Source of the DNA: Thermogemmatispora tikiterensis
GTDB lineage: Bacteria; Chloroflexota; Ktedonobacteria; Ktedonobacterales; Ktedonobacteraceae
Reading direction: 5' to 3'
Assembly: GCF_003268475.1 (NCBI RefSeq)
Contig: NZ_MCIF01000002.1
Span: 5,090,100-5,154,099 of the forward strand
Length of the DNA: 64,000 nucleotides
Position numbers and translations under genes: made by a program. Positions 26,771 through 36,500 of this stretch are shown piece after piece. The notes beneath the pieces are model-generated. The model was not told the origin of the DNA and did no database searches. It worked only from the letters and a program-made list of their open reading frames with translations. The stretch's first letter is position 1, and each line of letters opens with the position of its first letter.

Positions 26771-27745
26771 TCAAGGGTCTCTCTCAGGCCAGGCCACCTG
26801 CTCACTGATGCGCCGCGCCAGGGCCTGAAGGGCCGTGGACAGCTCGGGAGGATGGCGCACCCGCAGGCGGCAGTCCAGTCCGACCAGCACATGGGCGGCC
26901 CAGTCCAGATTATGCGTTGAGCAGCGCAGTAGGGTCGTCTGCTCATTCTCAGGCAGTGGCTCTAATACCGCCAGGGCAGGTGGTAGTCGCTGTTGCACCT
27001 CGGAGAGTGGCAACTCCAGGACCACCTCGATCTGCCAGGGGGCCGGTGTGAGCGCGATGGCGCGTTGAATCGCTCCCAGACAGTCAAAATCGACTGGTCG
27101 CGCAAACGTAGCGGGAAGTTCCTCGGCCAGCAGGATGCGATCGAGCCGGAAGACGCGCAGTGCCTGACGCAGGTGGCAGTAGCCCGCCAGATACCAGCTG
27201 CCGAAGCAATAGGCCAGCCCATAAGGATCAACCTCGCGCTCGCTCTCGGCTCCACCCCAGGAGCGATAGCGCAGCCAGAGACGCTGGCTCTGCTGCGTGC
27301 AGCGGCTGACGGTCAGCAGCACTCCGGCGGCAGGTCGCTGACTGGCCTGTGGCAGGTCGAAGAGCAGAGTCTCCTGCACCGCCTGCAGGCGCTCGCGCAG
27401 CGGTCCGGGGAGCACACGCTCAATCTTGGCCAAAGCCCCCTCGACAGCGCTCTGATCGCCAATGAGATTCAGACGTCGTGTCAGCAGCAGACCCAGAGTC
27501 AGAGCCAGGGCCTCCTCGTCGCTAAAGATCAGAGGCGGTAGGCGAAAGCCCGGGCGCAGAAAGTAGGCTCCGTAGCGGCCATGCTCCGCCTCCACCGGGA
27601 TACCAAGGTCCTGCAACATGGTGATATAGCGACGCACCGTCCGCGGACTTACCTCCAGGCGCGCCGCCAGCTCGGCCCCACTCATCCGCCCACGGGCCTG
27701 GAGCAGCTCCAGCACCGTGAGCACGCGCGTCGTGGGAAAGTACAT
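26771..27745 (-). CDS. HTH/WYL-domain transcriptional regulator
   Basis: The 324-residue YafY-type regulator has an N-terminal winged helix (GRMSGAELAARLEVSPRTVRR at 19-39) and a WYL domain (about 140-310). The WYL core around RLWLRYRSWGG...EREVDPYGLAYCFGSWYLAGYC binds ligands, often nucleic acid or nucleotides. Such proteins are often DNA-damage or metabolite responsive. Its gene is divergent from the DinB-fold gene with a 185-bp gap, an arrangement that usually means the regulator controls that neighbour (inference). Confidence 0.9.
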   Translation of the reverse strand: MYFPTTRVLTVLELLQARGRMSGAELAARLEVSPRTVRRYITMLQDLGIPVEAEHGRYGAYFLRPGFRLPPLIFSDEEALALTLGLLLTRRLNLIGDQSAVEGALAKIERVLPGPLRERLQAVQETLLFDLPQASQRPAAGVLLTVSRCTQQSQRLWLRYRSWGGAESEREVDPYGLAYCFGSWYLAGYCHLRQALRVFRLDRILLAEELPATFARPVDFDCLGAIQRAIALTPAPWQIEVVLELPLSEVQQRLPPALAVLEPLPENEQTTLLRCSTHNLDWAAHVLVGLDCRLRVRHPPELSTALQALARRISEQVAWPERDP

Positions 27746-27930
27746 AGCGACCTCGCTTTCTCCATCTGCGCCCGATGATCAGATCAGCATCAACGAATTA
27801 GGACGAAGTATAACCGCTTTCGCTGCTATGCTCAAGAGAGTGTGTAACACTGATAGAGGTACAGTGCTCGTAGAGAAATTGGCTTCTGCCGAGGGAGCCG
27901 CGGATCAGAGAAGAAAAGGAGAAGTCATCT

Positions 27931-28440
27931 GTGGAAAAAGCCCGACTGCTCAGTGAGATGCAGCGTTGCTATCAGGAATGGAATAGCCTGCTGGCCACTT
28001 TGACCTCGGAAGAGCTGTTTCTGCCAGGGGTGGCGGGCGCTTGGTCTGTGAAAGATGTGATCGCCCATCTTACTGCCTGGCTGGAGCTGGCCTTCAGTGA
28101 TATCTCCGCTGCCCGTGAGGGGCGGGAGCCGCTGCTATGCTTTGACACCATGAGCGAGGAAGAACTGGAGGAACTCAACCAGCGTTTCCACCGCGAGCGT
28201 CAGGGACAAACGCTGGTTGAGGTGCTGACGAACTTTCACACGACCTGGCGTCGTCTCTACGATGAGGCTAAGGCGCTCGATGACAGACTCCTGCAGGAGA
28301 CAGCCCGGCTGGTGGTGAATTGGCAGGCCAGGCCCCTTGGAGAGCTGATCTATGGCGAGGCTTGTGAGCACCTGGTAGATCATACCAACGCTCTGCGAGC
28401 CTGGTTGAGCGCCCGGCGTGGGAGTGCCACCGAAGCCTGA
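27931..28440 (+). CDS. DinB-fold protein, ClbS/DfsB family
   Basis: The 169-residue protein has the four-helix-bundle signature of the ClbS/DfsB (DUF1706) branch of the DinB superfamily: GAWSVKDVIAHLTAWLE, with His in the first metal-site helix, and a late HLVDHTNALR. Members include DNA-protecting cyclopropane hydrolases and thiol-dependent enzymes; the specific reaction is unknown. The start is GTG 27931 with AGGAG nine bases upstream. It is divergent from the WYL regulator and convergent with the membrane protein at 28512. Confidence 0.8.
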   Translation: MEKARLLSEMQRCYQEWNSLLATLTSEELFLPGVAGAWSVKDVIAHLTAWLELAFSDISAAREGREPLLCFDTMSEEELEELNQRFHRERQGQTLVEVLTNFHTTWRRLYDEAKALDDRLLQETARLVVNWQARPLGELIYGEACEHLVDHTNALRAWLSARRGSATEA

Positions 28441-28502
28441 GCCAGGCCAGGCCAGGTTGAAGCCAGCTTCCTTCTCTCTTACTGGCCGAAGCCTGGCCTG
28501 GC
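28441..28502. terminator. Bidirectional terminator-like inverted repeat
   Basis: GCCAGGCCAGGC (28441-28452) pairs perfectly with GCCTGGCCTGGC (28491-28502), 12 bp. It fills nearly the whole 71-bp gap between two convergent genes. No long T-tract follows on either side, but position and stability fit a shared 3' end. Confidence 0.5.
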
Positions 28503-28511
28503 GACCCTGGC

Positions 28512-29138
28512 TCAGCTGCCCAGCACCGCCACCAGCATTGCCAGCAGGCCGATGATGCGCAAGCCATCGCCGATATTGTCAACCAGCAGAGAGTTCACAA
28601 AGAAATACTTCTGGAAGATCATCAGATAGCCCAGGCCAAGGAAGAGGAAGGCTGTGCCCATCAGGAAAGCGAAGCGCGTGGGCTTCTTCAGCAGGGCCGT
28701 GGTATACAGATAGAAAATGCCCAGGCAAAGGAGGGCGCGAGAACCGCTCAAGGTAGCGCGGAGGCCCACGTTGGGCAGGTCCGGCAGAATAGGGGATAGC
28801 AGCCCGACACAGAGGGCCACCAGCGAGCAGATGATCTGCAAGCGGAGCAAGACGTTCAAATACTGATCAGAATTATTGAGCAGGCTGAGCAGGATAAACA
28901 GACAGGCGCAGGCTTGACCCAGATAAAGAAACCAGTCCGTGTGGAGGGTGACGCTCGTCACCAGCATCGACAGCAGATCGGCCAGGCCAGTGAGGGCGAT
29001 CATCCCCATCGAGATTCCCAGCGTCAGCAGGCGTGTGCTGCGCACCTGGGGATAGGCAACCGCCACGCGTAAGGTCACAAAGAGCGTAATCGCAATCAGA
29101 ATAATCGCGAGCACGATGGGCATCCAACTGAAACCCAC
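28512..29138 (-). CDS. Six-helix membrane protein of unknown function
   Basis: The 208-residue protein is almost entirely hydrophobic with about six or seven predicted membrane helices. The start is GTG 29138 with AAGGAG six bases upstream. I do not recognise the family. The pattern (short loops, late FQKYFFVNSLLVDNIGDGLR) is vaguely like the membrane sensor modules found before signalling domains, but no such domain is attached. It lies 123 bp downstream of the GAF-like/winged-helix gene on the same strand, so the two may form a membrane-linked pair (inference). Confidence 0.65.
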   Translation of the reverse strand: MGFSWMPIVLAIILIAITLFVTLRVAVAYPQVRSTRLLTLGISMGMIALTGLADLLSMLVTSVTLHTDWFLYLGQACACLFILLSLLNNSDQYLNVLLRLQIICSLVALCVGLLSPILPDLPNVGLRATLSGSRALLCLGIFYLYTTALLKKPTRFAFLMGTAFLFLGLGYLMIFQKYFFVNSLLVDNIGDGLRIIGLLAMLVAVLGS

Positions 29139-29261
29139 GTCGGTCTCCTTCCTAGCGAGCCAGAGCTAGCAGAAAATCTGGAAAATAGCTAAAGAAAGAA
29201 TAAATGAAAGAAAAGGAGCACAGCGATCCAGGGCGCCTTGACAGATCCCTTCCTGGCTGAC

Positions 29262-30251
29262 TCACGACTCAAAGAGCCGTTCAGCGCTGACGGGGTGCCC
29301 GTCGGGATCAACTAATTCCACGCGCCGCATCTTCACCAGGATCTGCAGAGCGGCCAGGACATCGGCCAGCTCCATGCCTGTGCTCTGGACCAGCTCCGCG
29401 ATGCTCTGCTCGCCATCGATAGCGCCATGAAGGCGGCGGGCGCGTTTATCGGCGATGGCGGCGGAGCGTGCAAAAGGATTTTCTGAAGTCAGCAGTTCTG
29501 CATCCTCCTTGCGTCGTGGGATCAGGGCGGTCAAAGGAACTGGCTGCGATTGGCGGCCTGGGCCTGGGCCTGGGCCTGGGGTCCTGGTTGAGGTCCCTGG
29601 TGGGCCAGCGGCCACTGTCGTCGACCCGGGCCTGGAGAGGGGGGAACCTGGTGCCGGTAGCGGGAGGAGCAGGCCACGCTGAGTTGCCAGACCGATTGCC
29701 TGACGCAGCAGCATCGTAATTGCCTGCTGAAGATCAGTTTGGGGCTGGTAACCTACGAAGAACAGGTAGGTCAGTGCAAAAGGGAGCGGCTCCTGGGGAC
29801 CCGGCGTGGCAGGCGGGGCGGGGAGCAGCACGGGACTGCTCATGAAGCCGCCAAGACAGTAGTGGCAAGCGTACTGGTGCAACAGGCCCACCTGCTGCGG
29901 AGGAAAGAGCATCTCAATGGAGAAGGTCTGGACCGGACGTTGCTCAAAGGCAAAGCGCTGGGCAATGAGCAGCATCTGCTCATTGTAGGTGATCTGCTCC
30001 GGCAGGTTGGGGTCGCGGGGAAGCATCGTGCGCAGATGGAGCACGGAGGTACGGGCTGGTGTGAGGAGCGGTGTCCAAAACTCGATCAACTCGATCTGGA
30101 AGTGCTCGATAAAAGCATAACAGAGCCACTGAAAAAGTTCATCGATCGTATACATAGCGGCAACAGCGCGCAGGAGGAGATTCATCATTACAAACTGTTG
30201 CCGTCGTGCGTCAGGTGAACCGGCTCTGCCTTGAGGGTACTGGCTGCTCAT
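29262..30251 (-). CDS. GAF-like plus winged-helix protein of unknown function
   Basis: The 329-residue protein has an N-terminal region (about 20-210) of GAF-like character (RAVAAMYTIDELFQWLCYAF). A Pro/Gly/Ser linker follows with an (PG)n run encoded by tandem GGCCTG hexamers (29555-29580). The C-terminal helical domain (about 275-320, DGEQSIAELVQSTGMELADV) resembles the winged-helix tail seen with DUF4388 proteins. It is probably an intracellular signalling or gliding/type-IV-pilus-type regulator, but this is a weak inference. A frame upstream reaches 30455; I chose ATG 30251 with AGAGG eleven bases upstream. Confidence 0.65.
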   Translation of the reverse strand: MSSQYPQGRAGSPDARRQQFVMMNLLLRAVAAMYTIDELFQWLCYAFIEHFQIELIEFWTPLLTPARTSVLHLRTMLPRDPNLPEQITYNEQMLLIAQRFAFEQRPVQTFSIEMLFPPQQVGLLHQYACHYCLGGFMSSPVLLPAPPATPGPQEPLPFALTYLFFVGYQPQTDLQQAITMLLRQAIGLATQRGLLLPLPAPGSPLSRPGSTTVAAGPPGTSTRTPGPGPGPGRQSQPVPLTALIPRRKEDAELLTSENPFARSAAIADKRARRLHGAIDGEQSIAELVQSTGMELADVLAALQILVKMRRVELVDPDGHPVSAERLFES

Positions 30252-30484
30252 GAGCAAAAAAACCTCTGCGTTCAGGTGACGATCTAACCTAGTTAACCAG
30301 CTCCGGCGGTCACAGCTAGCTCCTTCCGCCTCTTCTTCAGAACGCCAGGAAAGGGGAAAATTTTCTCTTTTGGACCAACTCTCTTCAGCGAAGATGGCGG
30401 CTGCCAGCCCTTGGGCGGTGAAGATGGCGGGACCCCTATACTTGCATACTCGCATACTCGCACAAGGCCCAAGGTCACAATATT

Positions 30485-30513
30485 ACCATAGCAGGCACTA
30501 CACATAGTGTCAA
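30485..30513 (-). promoter_or_regulatory. Strong promoter for the GAF-like/winged-helix gene
   Basis: On the minus strand TTGACA (30513-30508), a 17-bp spacer and TATGGT (30490-30485), with TGC just before the -10, form one of the best sigma70-type promoters in the window. It predicts a start near 30478 and a leader of about 227 nt. The leader contains AAGATGGCGG twice (30391-30400, 30421-30430, plus-strand reading). Confidence 0.6.
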
Positions 30514-30780
30514 TGAAAATTGTATTAAAGTCAAGTTGAGAGATCGACACATTCTGGTCAATAATTGGTTATCATTCAACTGTGAGCTGGGGACACAGGG
30601 GCGCCTCCTCTCCAGCAGCGCGGACGACGGAGAGCAGAGCAGGAGAGCTGGCTGAGCAGAAAGAGGGGCCAGACTGCTCCTGCCCTTGTGAGGGGCGTAG
30701 CGTACGCAGCTTCAGCAAGCAGACGTGCTCACGCCCCTGTCTTGGCAGACCTTCCTCGACGGAGAGTAGAGCGGCGTAGC

Positions 30781-32430
30781 TTACTGGGGAATAATGCCAG
30801 GTACCAGGTACTGCTGGACCATGACAATCACTCCCAGAATGCAGGCCAGGATGATACTGTGCCAGAATGTGCGGCGTACCACCAGGCCCTCCTTGCCGGT
30901 CAAACCAATGGTCGAGGCGCCCGTTGTCAGATTCTGCGGCGAGATCATCTTTGACATCACTGCCCCGCTGGAATTGGTGGCCGCCATCAAGATCGGACTC
31001 AGCTTCAACTGCTGGGCCGCCACCACCTGCAGATTGCCGAAGAGGGCGTTCGACGACGTATCGCTGCCGCTCAGGAAGCAGGCGATCCAGCCCAGGAAGA
31101 CGGAGAAGAAGGGGAAGACCACGCCCAGCGAGGATATGGCCAGGCCGATGGTATAGGAGATGCCTGAGTAGTTAAAGAGATAGGCCAGACCCACGATGAA
31201 CATCACAGTGAGAATGGCGTAGCGCAACTGGCGCCAGGTGTCGGTCAGCGCCTGCCAGAGAATAACCGGGCGTGCCCCGGCGGCGATCATCACTGCTGCC
31301 GTCAGCAACATGGCCAGCAGAATAGCCGTCCCTGTGCCCAGGGGCTGGAAGCTATAGATCGCGGCATAGGGCTTCTTGTAAAGGGTCAGATAAATCGCGT
31401 TATGCAGGTTGGGCCAGGGCACGTTGATCTGGCCGATCTTCGCCACGCCGGCGAAGGTCCAGATAATCACCACTGCGCTCACCAGCAGCCAGGGCAACCA
31501 GGCCAGGAGCGTCTCCCCCAGGGTCGGGCGCTCGGTGGTCGACTGGCTCGTTCCGCCCGCGCCACGGGCGCTGGAGCTGGCATTCGCAAAAGCTGCCATA
31601 TACTCCGCCGTATCGCGTGGCTGCCAGATCTGTACAAAGAGGATCACGCACAGCAGCGACACCAGCGAGGCCAGGACGTCGGGCAATTCCGGACCGATGA
31701 AATTAGAGACCGCGAACTGGGTCAAGGCGAACGAGAGACCTGCCACCAGCGCTGCCGGCCAGCAGGTGCGCAGGCTGCGCACGCCAGCATAGACCACCAG
31801 GGCATAGAACGGCAGCAAGAGACTAAAGATAGGAAGCTGGCGCCCAACCATTGCTGACAGGGCCCCTGTTGGCAGGTTGGTCACGCCGTGCAAGGTCGTA
31901 ATCGGCACACCGAGCGCCCCAAAGGCCACCGGCGTGGTATTGAAAATCAGGGTCATCACAATGGCATCCAGCGGCTCAAAGCCAAGGCCCATCAGGAGCG
32001 CGCTGCAGATTGCCACCGGTGTTCCGAAGCCCGAGATCCCTTCCATCAGCGCCCCGAAGCTGAAACCGATGATGAGCAGCAGAATGCGGCGGTCCGCCGG
32101 CACATTATGGACCATCCAGCGGCGAAATAGCTCGAATTTCCCCGTGCGCACCGCCACGTTGTAGAGCCACATCGCGTTCCAGACGATCCACATCACCGGC
32201 CAGAGGGCGAAGACCATGCCGTTGAGCGTCGAGCTGGCCGCCAGCTGAAAGGGCATTTGCCAGACGAAAACGGCGATCAACAAGCCGACGATCAGCCCGA
32301 TCAGGGCTGAGAGCCAGGCCGGCAGACGGATCACTCCCAGCAGGATCAGGACGACGGCGATGGGAATAATCCCTACAAGGAAGGAGAGAAAGAGGTTATT
32401 AGCAACGGGAGTCAGTAACTGGTGAAACAT
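30781..32430 (-). CDS. lldP: L-lactate permease
   Basis: The 549-residue integral membrane protein belongs to the LctP/LldP family of lactate/proton symporters. It has about 12-14 helices and the family segments MEGISGFGTPVAICSALL and PVAFGALGVPITTLHGVT, and near the C-terminus SGSDTSSNALFGNLQV and LMAATNSSGAVMSKMISPQN. The start is ATG 32430 with AAGGAG ten bases upstream; the frame extends further but without family similarity. With the lut genes 10 kb away it supplies L-lactate uptake and oxidation. It is divergent from secA across 1.1 kb. Confidence 0.95.
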   Translation of the reverse strand: MFHQLLTPVANNLFLSFLVGIIPIAVVLILLGVIRLPAWLSALIGLIVGLLIAVFVWQMPFQLAASSTLNGMVFALWPVMWIVWNAMWLYNVAVRTGKFELFRRWMVHNVPADRRILLLIIGFSFGALMEGISGFGTPVAICSALLMGLGFEPLDAIVMTLIFNTTPVAFGALGVPITTLHGVTNLPTGALSAMVGRQLPIFSLLLPFYALVVYAGVRSLRTCWPAALVAGLSFALTQFAVSNFIGPELPDVLASLVSLLCVILFVQIWQPRDTAEYMAAFANASSSARGAGGTSQSTTERPTLGETLLAWLPWLLVSAVVIIWTFAGVAKIGQINVPWPNLHNAIYLTLYKKPYAAIYSFQPLGTGTAILLAMLLTAAVMIAAGARPVILWQALTDTWRQLRYAILTVMFIVGLAYLFNYSGISYTIGLAISSLGVVFPFFSVFLGWIACFLSGSDTSSNALFGNLQVVAAQQLKLSPILMAATNSSGAVMSKMISPQNLTTGASTIGLTGKEGLVVRRTFWHSIILACILGVIVMVQQYLVPGIIPQ

Positions 32431-32955
32431 CGCTGTTTGGCTCCTTGCGTCCAGACTACGGTATCCTGGTTGCGCTCTCCGTGCCTGTAACCGCGTCCGC
32501 CTCAGCGCGAACGCCATGCTCAAGGGACAGGCCGGCGGGCGGCTGTCAGCGGTACCGGACCAGATCAGATGCATCTGCCTGGGCATCATCGCCGCGCAGA
32601 GCAGAGCAAAGCAGAAACTGCCCGCTGAACCCAGGGGCGAGCGCCTGGCAGAGGAGAACAAGGGACCGGACTATTCGGCCTGCCCCGCTGCGCTCCCTGC
32701 CTGTCCTGTCCTGTCCTGCTCTGCCCTGCCTGACCTGCTTGACGAGCTGAACTGAGCTGGCTGGCTCGCTGCCAGTGGCCTGTGCCAGAGACAAAGAGAG
32801 CGCGCCTCACGTTGCTGAGGTAAGCAGAAAGAATAGCCACCTCGCTCGTGGCTTGGCTAGAGCGCTGATGAGTGTATAAGGGTGGACGGATATGAACGGG
32901 TGCGAGTAGCGACCGGACCGGGCCATCGCCTCCTTTCATTGGGGCCGTCGCCGCC

Positions 32956-32998
32956 GTCGCCTTGCGGTAGGTAGCTCGCCCGAAAGCGACAAGGCGAC
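32956..32998. other. Hairpin in the lldP leader region
   Basis: GTCGCCTTG and CAAGGCGAC form a perfect 9-bp stem around a 25-nt loop. It is placed within the long putative lldP leader. I do not recognise a riboswitch class. Confidence 0.3.
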
Positions 32999-33309
32999 AG
33001 CGCTGCAACGCGCCAGGCGCTGCGCTGGAGACGTCGTTTGGGGTAGGCATAGCCGACAACGAGGGGAGAGGAACTACAGGAGCAGGCCCTGTGCCTATGG
33101 CGAGATGGCCTTACTTAGCCAACCAGGAGGCGGCAAGCCATCAGTGGCCCGTCTGATGGGGTTGCCTGTCGGTGACCCACCCTGTTCTCCTCTTGGGGCT
33201 GCTGGCACCGCTTCGTCTTGAGAAGAGGCGCGAAGCGGCTGAGCTTTTCAAGAGAGCAATGAGCGGCTTACTCTGGCCGTTCCTTCCCTCCCTGTCATAA
33301 AGCCTTATT

Positions 33310-33339
33310 ACTATAGAGTGTGGCATTACCGGCTGTCAC
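33310..33339 (-). promoter_or_regulatory. Promoter candidate directed toward lldP
   Basis: The minus strand has GTGACA (33339-33334), an 18-bp spacer and TATAGT (33315-33310). A TTGACA lies a few bases further upstream, offset by seven. Predicted start near 33303. Confidence 0.4.
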
Positions 33340-33392
33340 CTGTCAAGATGCACCGTGCGTGATTGGCCTGCGCGCCCGGTGGAGACGAGGTG

Positions 33393-33401
33393 TGATATAA
33401 T
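33393..33401 (+). promoter_or_regulatory. Extended -10 promoter for secA
   Basis: The plus strand reads TG-A-TATAAT, a consensus extended -10, 117 bp before the secA ATG. No good -35 is seen at normal spacing. Predicted start near 33408. Confidence 0.5.
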
Positions 33402-33517
33402 GAATGAGAACATGGGCCGGTCAACTGGCGTCATCACCATAAGAGGGCACCCACCGACCAGCGCCAGCCAGGGATGCGGGCGACCATGCCAGCCGGGCTG
33501 CAGGAGAAGAGAGCGAC

Positions 33518-36500
33518 ATGCAACTGCTAACGAAGATTCTGGGAGATCCCAATCAGCGCGAACTGAAACGCATCCAGCCGATCATTGATCGGATCAATGC
33601 CTTAGAACCTGAAATTCAGAAGCTGAGCGACGAAGAACTGGCGGGCAAAACAGCAGAATTCCGCGCGCAGCTCGCCCTGTATCTCAAGGGGGGGCGTGTC
33701 CTGGAGGACGAGCTGCTCAAGCTCTTCCGTGAGGCGATCACCAGCGTTGAGCCTCTGGCCGAGCGCTGCAGCGATGAGCAGCTTCGGGCCGCCATTACCG
33801 GCTACTGTCAGAAGCTTGACCGGCGACGCGACGAGGAGGAGGTCCTGCGCAATCAGCTGGCCGATGTTTTAGACGAGCTCTTTGCCGCTGGCTACGAGCG
33901 GCTCAATCCCACCTTCAACGCCTTGCGCGTCGAAGCCGTCATGGACCTGGTAGAAGAGCGGCAGCTGTGGCCGGAGGAGGAGCCCAACCCTGAAGAGGCC
34001 ATCATGGGCTTGCTCCAGGAGGTAGAACCTGACCTGGCGCAGCTGCCAGAGGAGGAGCGTCGGCGCGCTTTCGCCAAAGCCTGGGCCATCTTCGAAGAGG
34101 AACGCCGCCAGGCCCGTAATCCCGATGAGGGGGCTGACGAGCGTTTAGAGCGGCTCCTGAGCCGCATTCTCACCCATCTGCAGCCGGAGCTGGTCGCCTA
34201 CAAAGCCGAGGCTATGCAGTCGCTGAGCGAGGACATGGCGCGGCGCTATCGCCAGAAAGGCAAGACCCTTGACGATCTTCTGCCCGAGGCCTTTGCGGTC
34301 GTGCGCGAAGTGGCGCGGCGCGTGCTCAACATGCGCCATTTCGATGTCCAGCTCATCGGCGGTGTCGTGCTCCATCAGGGCAAGATCGCCGAGATGAAGA
34401 CCGGTGAAGGAAAAACCCTGGTGGCCACCTTGCCCGTCTATCTCAACGCCCTCACCGGCAAGGGCGTCCATGTCGTGACCGTCAATGATTACCTGGCGCG
34501 CCGTGATGCCGAGTGGATGGGGAAGATCTACCGCTTCCTGGGCATGAGCGTAGGCGTCATCGTCAACGCCGTCGAGCCGCAAAGTCCCGAGCGACGCGCC
34601 GCCTATGCTGCCGACATCACCTACGGCACCAATAACGAATTCGGCTTCGACTATCTCCGCGACAACATGGTCACCGACCTCAGCCAGATGGTCCAGCGTG
34701 AGCTGAACTACGCCATCGTTGATGAGGTCGACAACATCCTGATCGACGAAGCGCGCACGCCGCTCATCATTTCTGGTCCTGGCCCTGAATCGACAGACCT
34801 CTACGTCAAGTTTGCGCGCCTGGTCCCGCGACTCAAGCCTGAGATTGACTATACCGTCGACGAGAAGTCGCGCACGGTCATGCTGACTGACGAGGGCATC
34901 GAAAAGATGGAGCGCATGCTCGGCACCCAGAACCTCTATGCCGAGGAACACCTTGATCTGGCGCGCTATATGGAGAATGCCCTCAAGGCGCACGTCCTCT
35001 TTAAGCGTGATCGGGACTACCTTGTCAAAGATGGCCAGGTGATCATCGTCGACGAGTTCACCGGGCGTTTACTGCCGGGCCGGCGCTATAGCGAGGGATT
35101 GCACCAGGCGATCGAGGCCAAGGAGGGGGTGCAGGTTCAGCGCGAGAACCATACCTATGCCACGATCACCTTTCAGAACTACTTTCGCCTCTACCGCAAG
35201 CTGGCAGGTATGACTGGCACGGCCATTACCGAGGCGGAAGAGTTCCATAAGATCTACAAGCTGGATGTGATCGTCATCCCGCCCAACAAGCCGATGATCC
35301 GCCAGGACCTGCCAGACCTCATCTATCGGACCGAAGAGGCCAAGTGGCGTGCCGTGGTCCGAGAGATCAAAGAGCGCCACGAGCGCGGGCAGCCGGTGCT
35401 GGTTGGCACGACCTCGGTTGAGAAATCTGAGCATCTCTCGCACCTGCTCTCGCTAGAGGGCATTCCTCACAACGTGCTCAATGCCAAGCACCACGAGCGC
35501 GAGGCCCAGATCATCGCTCAGGCCGGACGCAGCGGAGCGGTGACGATCGCCACCAACATGGCTGGACGTGGTACCGACATCCTCCTGGGCGGCAACCCTG
35601 CCAGCTACTTTGACCTCGTGTTGCGCAAGCATGCCGAGCACGTCGACTACATTCGCGAAATGCCTGAGAATACGCCGGAGGAGCGTGAAGAGAAAGAAGA
35701 GGCTATCCGACAGTATATCGAGGGCATGACTGAGGAGGAGAAGAACGAGATCCTCCAGGACCTGATTCGCCAGTGTGAGGAGGATCACCAGCGGGTTGTA
35801 GAGCTAGGCGGCCTGCACGTCATCGGTACCGAGCGTCATGAGTCGCGGCGCATCGACAACCAGCTACGTGGCCGCGCCGGGCGCCAGGGTGATCCCGGCT
35901 CCTCGCGCTTCTACCTCTCGCTCGAGGACGACCTCATGCGCCGCTTTGGGGCTGATCGGGCCTCGAATTTTATGAAGATGGCGGGCATGGACGATGACAC
36001 TCCGCTGGAGAGCAGCCTCGTCTCACGCTTTATCGAGCAGACCCAGGCTCGCGTCGAAGGCTACAACTTCGACATCCGCAAGCATGTTGTCGAATACGAC
36101 GACGTCATCGCCAGGCAGCGCGAGGTTATCTATGCCGATCGGCGAGCCGTCCTCGAACGAGCCGACATGCACGAGCGTGTCCTGGAGATGATCCGCAACG
36201 AGATTGCGGCTCTCGTTGATCGCTGCATTCCCGGGCAGGCCATCAACGATGAGGGCGAGCTAGAGCTGCTCTTCACCCAAATCGAGCGCTGGGTCCATGT
36301 CCCCGAGGACTTCCTGCCGGAGAACCTGCATGCTCTGCGCAAAGACGAGCTGAAGGAGCGCCTGAGCGAGCTGGTCATCGAGCATTACGAAGCCCAGGGG
36401 CGCCGCCTTGCTGAGCTGGCCGAGGAGCACCTGGGTCAGGGTGTACCCACTCTGGGCGACCTGGAGCACTCCATCACGCTGCAAGTCGTCGACCGTCTCT

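Larger units (their letters stand above)
32431..33517. other. 1.09-kb divergent intergenic region lldP / secA
   Basis: No convincing gene lies here. It contains a pentamer-rich simple repeat (CTGTC and variants, 32697-32740), a hairpin GTCGCCTTG / CAAGGCGAC (32956-32964 and 32990-32998) whose loop holds CGGTAGGTAGC, and promoters for each side (listed separately). The minus-strand promoter would give lldP a leader of about 870 nt, so a regulatory RNA or an unrecognised small gene is possible. Confidence 0.45.

Noticed and set aside
30293..30550. Short minus-strand frame and the upstream extension of the GAF-like gene to 30455
   Set aside because: The extension lacks family character and begins about 20 nt after the predicted transcription start. 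The ribosome-binding site before ATG 30251 fits better.
32962..32975. CGGTAGGTAGC resembling the 3' part of the c-di-GMP-I (GEMM) riboswitch
   Set aside because: The rest of the GEMM core (the CACAGGGCAAACC and GGGACGCAAAGCC parts) is absent on both strands.
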